Shown here: positions 53,594-60,648 of the stretch, in pieces
Layout of the letters: every line of letters begins with the position of its first letter
How positions within the stretch are numbered: position 1 is the stretch's first letter
Assembly (NCBI GenBank): GCA_017529875.1
Contig: JAFXNC010000008.1
Span: 62,001 to 126,000 of the forward strand
From: Ruminococcus sp.
GTDB taxonomy: Bacteria > Bacillota > Clostridia > Oscillospirales > Ruminococcaceae
DNA: 64,000 nucleotides
Reading direction: 5' to 3'
Program-made: the position numbers and the translations under genes
Notes under the pieces: generated by a model
What the model was told of the DNA's origin: nothing
Databases searched by the model: none
Seen by the model: only the letters and a program-made list of their open reading frames with translations

Positions 53594-54778
53594 ATGAAGG
53601 TACTCAGCTTATTTGACGGTATCTCCTGCGGTATGCTTGCACTACAAAGGGCAGGCATACCCGTGGAGTGCTATGATGCGTTTGAGATCGACAAGTATGC
53701 CGTCACAGTCTCAAAGCGCAATTTCCCCGTAATCGTTCATCACGGGAATGTTTATGACGGCGATTTCACGAAGTTTCAGGGGTATGACCTTCTGCTCGGC
53801 GGTTCGCCCTGCACCTATTGGTCTATCGCCAAAAAGGACAGAGAGGTTGACTGCAACGGTGAGGGGTTCAGGCTTTTCAAAGAGTATGTGCGAGCTTTAG
53901 AGGAATCAGGCTGTAAGTATTTCCTCTACGAAAACAACTACTCCGTTCATCAGCGTATCAAGGACGAGATCACAAGGGTTCTCGGTGTAGAGCCTATTAT
54001 GATAAACTCGGCGCTTGTTTCGGCTCAGAACCGTAAACGCTGCTACTGGACGAACATTCCGTTTGCTTCTTTTCCTGCTGACAAAGGTATCCTGCTGAAA
54101 GATGTACTTGAAAGCGGTGTTGCGTGGCAGGACAAGTCCTACTGTATGACCGCTTCCTATGACGGTGCTGTGCTGTATAACACTTTGGAGCGTAAGCAGC
54201 GGACTATGGTCGCAGAGCCTATCCCGATCAATACATATCAGGGTTCGGACAAGTCCCGCACTGTCATGGCAGGCTATCACAAGTACGGTGAAGCGACTAT
54301 TATCAAAAACTCAGGTTTTAACGGCGGAACAACTGCGGTCGCTATGCCTGTTGGTGCCGCCCAGCGTGGCAGATACGTTGACGGTGAAAAGACCGAACAG
54401 CATATCGAAGTGCGTGAGGATGGCAAATCCAACTGCCTGACAACTGTGCAGAAAGATAGTCTTGTATGCTCTCCCGTCCGTGTCGGTCATTACGGCAAGG
54501 GCGGACAGGGACAGCGTATTTACTCCATTGTCGGCAAATCTGTCACACTCTCTGCTAACGGTGGCGGACAGGGTGCAAAGACCGGTCTGTATAAGATAGA
54601 CCTTCCCGACGGCGATTATGTGATCCGAAAACTCACGCCGATCGAAGCGGAACGCTTGCAGACTCTCCCCGACAACTATACCGCAGGCATTTCCAATACC
54701 CAGCGATACAAGTGTATCGGCAACGGTTGGACGGTCGATGTGATCGCCCACATCTTGGGAGGGCTTCACAATGCTTGA
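53594..54778 (+). CDS. Dnmt3-like DNA (cytosine-5) methyltransferase
   Basis: A 394-residue C5-cytosine methyltransferase. Motif I is LSLFDGISCGMLALQRAGI; motif IV has the catalytic Cys 73 in GGSPCTYWS (PCQ is usual); motif VI is YENNYSV rather than ENV; motif VIII region is SALVSAQNRKRCYWTNIP; motif X resembles RKLTPIEAERLQTLP. The spacing and the FDGI/GGSPC/SAxxRxxYxWxNxP phrases are closest to the Dnmt3-type phage and bacterial enzymes. It probably marks ICE DNA against restriction, but no cognate nuclease is seen. It overlaps the next gene by 8 bases. Confidence 0.88.
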   Translation: MKVLSLFDGISCGMLALQRAGIPVECYDAFEIDKYAVTVSKRNFPVIVHHGNVYDGDFTKFQGYDLLLGGSPCTYWSIAKKDREVDCNGEGFRLFKEYVRALEESGCKYFLYENNYSVHQRIKDEITRVLGVEPIMINSALVSAQNRKRCYWTNIPFASFPADKGILLKDVLESGVAWQDKSYCMTASYDGAVLYNTLERKQRTMVAEPIPINTYQGSDKSRTVMAGYHKYGEATIIKNSGFNGGTTAVAMPVGAAQRGRYVDGEKTEQHIEVREDGKSNCLTTVQKDSLVCSPVRVGHYGKGGQGQRIYSIVGKSVTLSANGGGQGAKTGLYKIDLPDGDYVIRKLTPIEAERLQTLPDNYTAGISNTQRYKCIGNGWTVDVIAHILGGLHNA

Positions 54779-55910
54779 TGAAGCCCTGAACAAGTGTGCC
54801 GAAAACAATAACTACACCATTTATACCAGTATGTGCAAGGCACAGCGTATCCTGATGCGGTCTTATGATGCCGTGTGCAGTATCAGCGGCGGTTCGGACA
54901 GCGATATTGTCCTTGACCTGATTCACAAGGTCGATGAGGACGGCAAGGTCAAATATTTCTGGATAGATACAGGACTTGAATACACTGCCACTAAGGAGCA
55001 TTTGGACTTCCTTGAACAGAAATACGGTATCACCATTGAGCGTGTCAAGCCCGATAAGCCTATCCCGACTTGCGTTAAGGAGTATGGTGTTCCTTTCCTG
55101 TCGAAATATGTATCTGAACAGATGATGCGTTTGCAGGCTCACGGCTTTCAGTGGGAAGATGAACCGCTTGAAGTGCTGTTGAAGAAATATCCTCGGTGCA
55201 AAACGGCTCTGCAATGGTGGTGCGGTGAACGATACTCCGACAAGGACGGTATCCAGAAGATAAGCCGTTTTTCGATCTATCGCAACCGTTTCCTCAAAGA
55301 GTTCATCATGGCAAATCCGCCGGATTTCCCCATATCCAACAAGTGCTGTGAATTTGCGAAGAAAAAGCCAGCAAAGCGTATCGTCAAGGAACACGATGCA
55401 GATTTGGATATAACAGGTATCCGGCAAGCTGAGGGCGGTATCCGTTCCGCAGCTTTCAAGACCTGTTTCTCGGAATGCAAGTCAAAGGGGTGCAACACCT
55501 TCCGTCCTGTGTTTTGGTACACGGACGGCGATAAGCGTGACTATGAGGAAATGTTTGGTGTGACGCACTCTCGCTGCTACACCGAGTACGGACTGCGGAG
55601 AACGGGCTGTGTCGGGTGTCCATTCAGCAAGCACATCACCGAGGAGCTTGCGACCATCGAGGAACATGAGCCGAATCTGTATAAGGCGGCAGTCCATATT
55701 TTCGGGAAGTCCTACGAATATACAGCGAAATATCGTGCTTTCGTCAAGGAAATGAAAGCGAATGAGAAAGAGGAGAAGAAACGTGATAGACTACGCAGCC
55801 TTAATGGAACATCTGCCTGTGATACTGGTGGTAACAGCGGTGCTGGCTCTCCTAATCGGAGTGCCGTATCTGCTAACTACAACGCTCCTGAGATCAGAAA
55901 AGGAGCGTGA
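54771..55910 (+). CDS. PAPS reductase/PP-loop family protein
   Basis: A 379-residue protein. The PP-loop SGGSDSD (39-45) binds an adenylylated substrate; the Cys pairs NKCCEFAKKKP and GCVGCPFSKHI suggest an iron-sulfur cluster as in PAPS and APS reductases and DndC-like proteins. The frame starts inside the methyltransferase gene, so coupling is likely. The final 40 residues (SLNGTSACDTGGNSGAGSPN) look unlike the rest and overlap a short membrane-protein frame. What it sulfurates or activates is unknown. Confidence 0.8.
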   Translation: MLDEALNKCAENNNYTIYTSMCKAQRILMRSYDAVCSISGGSDSDIVLDLIHKVDEDGKVKYFWIDTGLEYTATKEHLDFLEQKYGITIERVKPDKPIPTCVKEYGVPFLSKYVSEQMMRLQAHGFQWEDEPLEVLLKKYPRCKTALQWWCGERYSDKDGIQKISRFSIYRNRFLKEFIMANPPDFPISNKCCEFAKKKPAKRIVKEHDADLDITGIRQAEGGIRSAAFKTCFSECKSKGCNTFRPVFWYTDGDKRDYEEMFGVTHSRCYTEYGLRRTGCVGCPFSKHITEELATIEEHEPNLYKAAVHIFGKSYEYTAKYRAFVKEMKANEKEEKKRDRLRSLNGTSACDTGGNSGAGSPNRSAVSANYNAPEIRKGA

Positions 55911-55929
55911 TAACGATGTTCGATCCTGA
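55783..55929 (+). CDS. Possible 48-residue single-span membrane protein
   Basis: A GTG-start frame (GAGGAG 6 bases upstream) encoding VIDYAALMEHLPVILVVTAV and LALLIGVPYLLTTTLLR, a clear transmembrane helix, then a basic tail ending DNDVRS. It overlaps the last 128 bases of the PAPS-family gene in another frame and the first codons of the next. The good membrane helix in this frame, where the other frame is low-complexity, favours it being real; the PAPS frame may simply continue over it. Confidence 0.5.
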   Translation: MIDYAALMEHLPVILVVTAVLALLIGVPYLLTTTLLRSEKERDNDVRS

Positions 55930-56767
55930 ATTTCAGAGAAAAGCTCTTAGCCTGATCATGGGCTTTATCATGCAGTTTTCAGAAACTCCGGCAGAACCTG
56001 AAGTGCAGGAGCTTTCGGTCAATGACCTGAATGTATCGACGATCTCTGTTTCCTGCCTGAAAGTGGCTTGGAATGGTGAGCCTGACCGTGATTATTATGT
56101 GAGCTGCACGGCTCACGATGATGATTATGCTTATGCGGATAATATGTATTTTGAGTTCAAGTCCAATGAGCTTTGTTACATAACAGGTCTGCGTGAGGGT
56201 ACGGAGTACACGGTAACGGTCGAGCCTATTCTTTCAGATGATGAAAAGGACGGTTATACCGCAGTTTACGCAAGTGCTGACGGCAAGACGGAAACGGTAG
56301 AGGTCATTTATGAGTTCCCCTATGAGGACGGTTGGACAAACTGTTTTGCAGGAGAACGAGCTTCGGGCTTGACGGCAATGCCAAGCTCAGGAGCAATATA
56401 TGGCTCAAAGGTCGATACCATAACAGGCACGGGCATTCGCCGTGATGATTATGGTGATTACTGCTGTGCTATGGGCGTATGGTATGGCTACTGCAATGAC
56501 AGATTTTTAATCGAGCTTGAGAATGGCACTCAGTTCACTACGAAAATCTGCGACAGCAAAGGCTATGCCGACGATGGCGATGGCAAGTATCACAACTTCG
56601 GCGGCAGCGGTAAGTGTATCGTGGAGTTTATCTACGATGATTATAATTTACCGTCCTGCGTGGCTTTCTCAGGCTCTTGGGGTTATTACAACTGGAACGG
56701 TCTTGACCTCGGAGCAAACATCAAATCAATCAAGAAGATCAACTACGGTGAACCCGTAGACTACTAA
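55916..56767 (+). CDS. Fibronectin type III-like ICE protein
   Basis: A 283-residue protein from ATG 55916, which has AAGGAG about 10 bases upstream; GTG 55907 is too close. Residues about 30-120 resemble a fibronectin III domain (DLNVSTISVSCLKVAWNGEP, TGLREGTEYTVTVEPI). The C-terminal 150 residues are Gly/Tyr/Asp-rich (IYGSKVDTITGTGIRRDDYG) and not recognised. No signal peptide is obvious, although residues 8-22 are somewhat hydrophobic. Role in contact or adhesion during mating is a guess. Confidence 0.6.
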   Translation: MFDPEFQRKALSLIMGFIMQFSETPAEPEVQELSVNDLNVSTISVSCLKVAWNGEPDRDYYVSCTAHDDDYAYADNMYFEFKSNELCYITGLREGTEYTVTVEPILSDDEKDGYTAVYASADGKTETVEVIYEFPYEDGWTNCFAGERASGLTAMPSSGAIYGSKVDTITGTGIRRDDYGDYCCAMGVWYGYCNDRFLIELENGTQFTTKICDSKGYADDGDGKYHNFGGSGKCIVEFIYDDYNLPSCVAFSGSWGYYNWNGLDLGANIKSIKKINYGEPVDY

Positions 56768-56784
56768 ATTTGGAGGTTACTATT

Positions 56785-57345
56785 ATGAACGTAAAGAAGA
56801 TCATCAAGGGTATTATCGGACTCGGTGCAATCGGTGGCGTTGCCTACGCAGCTTATAAGCTCGGTGAATCCGACGGAAGATTTAACGAGATTCACCGCCG
56901 TATGACTGAGAACGGAGATGAGGACGATGAGGACATTGAGGTCGAGGAGGACGATGATTACAGGTTCTACGACAATTACGATGAGCCTGACGATGGCTGC
57001 ATCGCTCCCATTGACTTCGGCAAGATGAACGATGCACCTGCTGAGAAGTATGAGGACAGCAAGTGTTGTTCTGCGGATAAGGACACATTTGCACCTTTCT
57101 CCTCTGTTCAGGTGAACGGCATTTCGGAGAGTGACTTCCTGTCTCTGCTCTATCAGATCTCTGCAAGAAAGTACATCTCCAACAAGGCGATCAGAGAGTA
57201 CCTCGATGTTGATACCGACAAGGCGGCTGAGGTGCTGTCGGTTCTGTATCATGCCGGCTACATCGCTTCGGAGACTGGCAAGCGTATTCCCGTCCGCCTG
57301 ACTATCTCTGACTATTTTTCCCTTATCAGAGGTGATCGCAAGTGA
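56785..57345 (+). CDS. Membrane-tethered protein with C-terminal winged helix
   Basis: A 186-residue protein from ATG 56785 after GGAGG. An N-terminal hydrophobic segment (IIKGIIGLGAIGGVAYAAYK) is followed by an acidic linker (about 50-75, EDDEDIEVEEDDDYRFY), and the last 75 residues look like an FtsK-gamma-type winged helix (LYQISARKYISNKAIREYLD, AAEVLSVLYHAGYIA). This could position DNA at the membrane. The stop overlaps topB by 4 bases. Confidence 0.65.
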   Translation: MNVKKIIKGIIGLGAIGGVAYAAYKLGESDGRFNEIHRRMTENGDEDDEDIEVEEDDDYRFYDNYDEPDDGCIAPIDFGKMNDAPAEKYEDSKCCSADKDTFAPFSSVQVNGISESDFLSLLYQISARKYISNKAIREYLDVDTDKAAEVLSVLYHAGYIASETGKRIPVRLTISDYFSLIRGDRK

Positions 57346-59366
57346 GTATTCTGATCGTGGGCGAAAAGCCCAGCGTTTCCCGTGCGATCAGTGCGGTGGT
57401 CGGTGCTTCATCTGCACACAAAGGCTACACCGAGGGTAACGGCTATGTGGTTTCGTGGTGTGTCGGACACCTTGTCGGTTTGAAGTTCCCGAACGAATAC
57501 GGCAACGGCTGGGACCAGAGGTGGAGCTTTTCACAGCTTCCGATGCTCCCCGAAAAGTGGCAGTTCCGTGTGACTGACAGCACAAAGGCACAGTATGAGC
57601 TGCTGAAAAAACTTATGAACAGAGTCGATGTTTCGGAGATCATCTGTGCAACGGACGCTGACCGTGAGGGCGAGTGTATTTTCCGCTATGTGTATAACAT
57701 GGCGAACTGCAAAAAGCCTGTGAAGCGGTTGTGGGTATCAAGCCTTGAAGAGTCGGCTATCCGCAAGGCTCTCACAACGATGAAGCCTATGTCCGCATAC
57801 GATAATCTGTTCAATGCAGGCTATGCCCGTGCAAGGGCTGACTGGCTTGTGGGAATGAACAGTTCTCGTCTGTTTTCCGTTCGTTACGGCGGTAAGCTCA
57901 ACATTGGCAGAGTGCAGACACCGACGCTCGCAATGATCGTTCAGCGTGATGCTGAGGTCAATGGGTTTATCAAGCAGAAGTATTACACGGCAGACCTGAA
58001 CTGCGGTAAGTTCATTCTTTCTTCTGCAAGAATTGACGATGAAAATGTCGCTGAATCACTTGTTTCTGCCTGTGACGGCAACACAGTCACAATCAGCTCG
58101 GTCAAGCGTGAGGTCAAGACCGACAAAGCGCCGAAGCTATATGACCTGACCACGCTCCAAAGAGAAGCAAACAAGGCTTTCGGCTATACGGCACAGCAGA
58201 CGCTCGACTATACGCAGTCGCTCTATGAGGGCAAGCTCGTTACATATCCTCGCACAGATAGTCAATTCCTGTCCGATGATATGGCGCAGACGGCACTTGA
58301 TGTGGCAAAGCTCTGTGATACCTATTTCGGGTTCGGTATCTCGCATACACCTGATATTTCAAAGGTCATCAACAATGCTAAGGTTTCGGGGCATCATGCA
58401 ATTATCCCCACAAGCGGTATCGCAACGGCTGACCTTTCTTCTCTGCCGTCCGGCGAGAGAAATATCCTCACGCTGATCGCAACAAAGCTGATCTGTGCAA
58501 CGGCTCCGGCGCACAAGTATGAAGCTGTTAAGCTCACAGGTATCTGCAATGGTACGGAGTTCATGGCAACGGGCCGCACGGTGCTTGAAATGGGTTGGAA
58601 AGCCTATGCCAAGCAGTCCGACAAAAAGAATGAGGAAAAGTCTCTGCCTGCGGTATCTGAGGGACAGACCTTCACGGTTGCTGCAAGCAAGGGCGAACAC
58701 TTCACTTCTCCTCCGAAGCCGTATACCGAGGACACACTTCTCTCCGCTATGGAGAGAGCCGGAAATGAGGACTACGACGAGGACATCGAAAAGAAGGGAC
58801 TCGGCACTCCTGCCACAAGAGCTGCGACTATCGAAGCACTTGTAAAGAATGGCTATATGGAGCGTGTCGGCAAACAGCTCAGGGCAACGGATAAGGGCAA
58901 GGAGCTTGTGACTGTTGTTCCCGATGAAGTGAAGTCCGCAAAGTTGACCGCAGAATGGGAGTCCAAGCTCCAGCAGATCGAACACGGCAGCCTGCCCGAA
59001 GCGGTCTTTATGTCGGGTATTCAACAGTTTATCACTGAGATGTGCAGTAAATACGGCTCTGTGGATAAGTCTGTTTCTCTTTCTGACGGCGGTAATGAGC
59101 CTGTCGGCAAATGCCCGAAGTGCGGTGCTGAGGTGGTCAAGGGTAAATTCGGTTACTACTGCAAGGGCAAGTGCGGTATGAATATCGCAAAGGTGTACGG
59201 CGTGGAGCTTTCCGATACCCAGGTCAAGGGACTTCTTGACGGCAAGTCCACAAGCTACACATCTAAGGGCAAAAAGACGATCGTCCGCCCTGAGATCGTG
59301 GAGAATCCGTATAACGGCAAGATGTACTATCAGTGGAAAACAGAAAGGGGTAACAAGAATGGATAA
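57342..59366 (+). CDS. topB: DNA topoisomerase III
   Basis: A 674-residue type IA topoisomerase starting at GTG 57342. The toprim region has IVGEKPSVSRAISAVV and ATDADREGECIFRYVY; the active-site Tyr is near residue 301 in TYPRTDSQFLSDDM; GTPATRAATIEALV is present. A zinc finger CPKCGAEV...CKGKCGM closes the C-terminus. It relaxes DNA, probably during transfer or replication of the element; such a gene is common in this ICE family. The end overlaps the next gene by 8 bases. Confidence 0.93.
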   Translation: MSILIVGEKPSVSRAISAVVGASSAHKGYTEGNGYVVSWCVGHLVGLKFPNEYGNGWDQRWSFSQLPMLPEKWQFRVTDSTKAQYELLKKLMNRVDVSEIICATDADREGECIFRYVYNMANCKKPVKRLWVSSLEESAIRKALTTMKPMSAYDNLFNAGYARARADWLVGMNSSRLFSVRYGGKLNIGRVQTPTLAMIVQRDAEVNGFIKQKYYTADLNCGKFILSSARIDDENVAESLVSACDGNTVTISSVKREVKTDKAPKLYDLTTLQREANKAFGYTAQQTLDYTQSLYEGKLVTYPRTDSQFLSDDMAQTALDVAKLCDTYFGFGISHTPDISKVINNAKVSGHHAIIPTSGIATADLSSLPSGERNILTLIATKLICATAPAHKYEAVKLTGICNGTEFMATGRTVLEMGWKAYAKQSDKKNEEKSLPAVSEGQTFTVAASKGEHFTSPPKPYTEDTLLSAMERAGNEDYDEDIEKKGLGTPATRAATIEALVKNGYMERVGKQLRATDKGKELVTVVPDEVKSAKLTAEWESKLQQIEHGSLPEAVFMSGIQQFITEMCSKYGSVDKSVSLSDGGNEPVGKCPKCGAEVVKGKFGYYCKGKCGMNIAKVYGVELSDTQVKGLLDGKSTSYTSKGKKTIVRPEIVENPYNGKMYYQWKTERGNKNG

Positions 59367-59871
59367 CAAACAGCTTGCGGAAGTCGCAAAGATCCTCGGT
59401 GTCTCCGAGGACAGTATTTCCGCTATGGACGATGAGATCAAGAACAGTATGACAGCGGTCTTTGAACAGGTCGCCGTCAAAAACGATGAGGACAAAAAGG
59501 CTGTCTTTGAAGCCCTCGACAATCTATGGCAGAAAGGCTCTATCTACATTGAGCTGAGTGAAGTCGCAAAGTCCACGGGTATCACCACCGAAACGCTCCG
59601 CAGTCTTGACTATGAGACTCAGCAGACTATCGTCTATGAGTTCATGATGGACAGTTCGCAGACCGCCCGTTTCTATGACCTTGTGAACAAGTCACTTGCG
59701 GTCGCTGACCTCCCGAATGTGGCGAAGCTCATTGGCACTCCCGTTCGTGAGCTGAGGTCGCTCCCTCGCCGTATTCAGGAGAATGTATGCGGTGCGTATG
59801 CAATGGAGTATGATGCCGACAGCACCAATACTGACCTTATCGACACGATCAGGGAGATGATCGCACCGTGA
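59359..59871 (+). CDS. Hypothetical helical ICE protein
   Basis: A 170-residue protein from ATG 59359, inside the topB stop, with AAGGGG upstream. Three similar helical units are suggested: EVAKILGVSEDSISAMDDEI, EVAKSTGITTETLRSLDYET and NVAKLIGTPVRELRSLPRRI, a repeated 'VAK-x2-G-x4-L' pattern of about 60-80 residues. These may be small helical DNA- or protein-binding repeats. It overlaps the next gene by GTGA. Not recognised. Confidence 0.65.
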   Translation: MDNKQLAEVAKILGVSEDSISAMDDEIKNSMTAVFEQVAVKNDEDKKAVFEALDNLWQKGSIYIELSEVAKSTGITTETLRSLDYETQQTIVYEFMMDSSQTARFYDLVNKSLAVADLPNVAKLIGTPVRELRSLPRRIQENVCGAYAMEYDADSTNTDLIDTIREMIAP

Positions 59872-60560
59872 CAGATTTCCCGTATATCGGCGGTATCGAA
59901 GTCTCCGCTATCCAGAACCGTGAGTTTATCCGCATTGAAACGGACAAGGCGCAGGCTATCGTGGTGGCTCTCGACAAGAGCAATATTCCTTTTTCTGCCC
60001 GATTCGGTGATGCCGAAATGGTGCTGACCTATGACGGCAGCTACAAGGAACAGGTCGAGGAGATCATCGCAAAGGCACAGTCCGGCGACTATGAAGCATT
60101 GCTCCGTGAGCTGCAAGTTTACGGAGTGCCTGACGGCTATTATCGGCTGCTCGGTGAAGTAGCGGAGCTTCTGAACACAACTGTGAGCTTTTTGCAGTCC
60201 CGTCCCGATGAAGTTCAGCTATTGCTCTGTAAGTTCTATGTTGACCTGTGGCTCTGCGACAAGGCTACACTTCAGCGTGAGCTTGACCGTATTATCACGG
60301 TCAACGGCAGAACGCTCTCGGATATTTCGGAGTATGAACGAAAAAAGGTTCAGGAGAAAACTCCTGCCGAACCTGTGCAGACGGCAGACAAAGTTCCCAC
60401 ATTTGAGGAGCTTTATGATGCTTATCAGCGCCGTCATGTCAATGACCACTTTACAAGAGAAGCCCATAAACATCTGGCTGAGATCGCCCGACGCAGACAG
60501 CGTGACGAACAGGAGCGTATCATTCAGACAGAAGAAAGAGAAAGGAAGAACAGACCATGA
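59868..60560 (+). CDS. ICE protein with one copy of a shared small domain
   Basis: A 230-residue protein from GTG 59868, overlapping the upstream stop. Residues about 10-66 (REFIRIETDKAQAIVVALDK, SNIPFSARFGDAEMVLTYDG) match in pattern the repeated domain of the next large protein. The C-terminal 60 residues are basic and helical (RREAH... RRRQRDEQERI). It may bind DNA or act with the repeats protein. Its stop overlaps a 27-codon frame. Confidence 0.65.
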   Translation: MTDFPYIGGIEVSAIQNREFIRIETDKAQAIVVALDKSNIPFSARFGDAEMVLTYDGSYKEQVEEIIAKAQSGDYEALLRELQVYGVPDGYYRLLGEVAELLNTTVSFLQSRPDEVQLLLCKFYVDLWLCDKATLQRELDRIITVNGRTLSDISEYERKKVQEKTPAEPVQTADKVPTFEELYDAYQRRHVNDHFTREAHKHLAEIARRRQRDEQERIIQTEERERKNRP

Positions 60561-60640
60561 AGAAGTTTATCATCATCGGAAGTGCCGTTGTTACGGCTGT
60601 GACCACAGCGGTTATCATCATCGTGAGAAAGAGAAAGTGA
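60557..60640 (+). CDS. 27-residue membrane peptide
   Basis: An ATG frame overlapping the upstream stop (ATGA), with AAAGGAAG about 9 bases before it. The product MKKFIIIGSAVVTAVTTAVI and IIVRKRK is a single transmembrane helix between basic ends. The coupling and composition make it believable despite its size; a short gene search would miss it. Confidence 0.6.
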   Translation: MKKFIIIGSAVVTAVTTAVIIIVRKRK

Positions 60641-60648
60641 GGTAGCCT

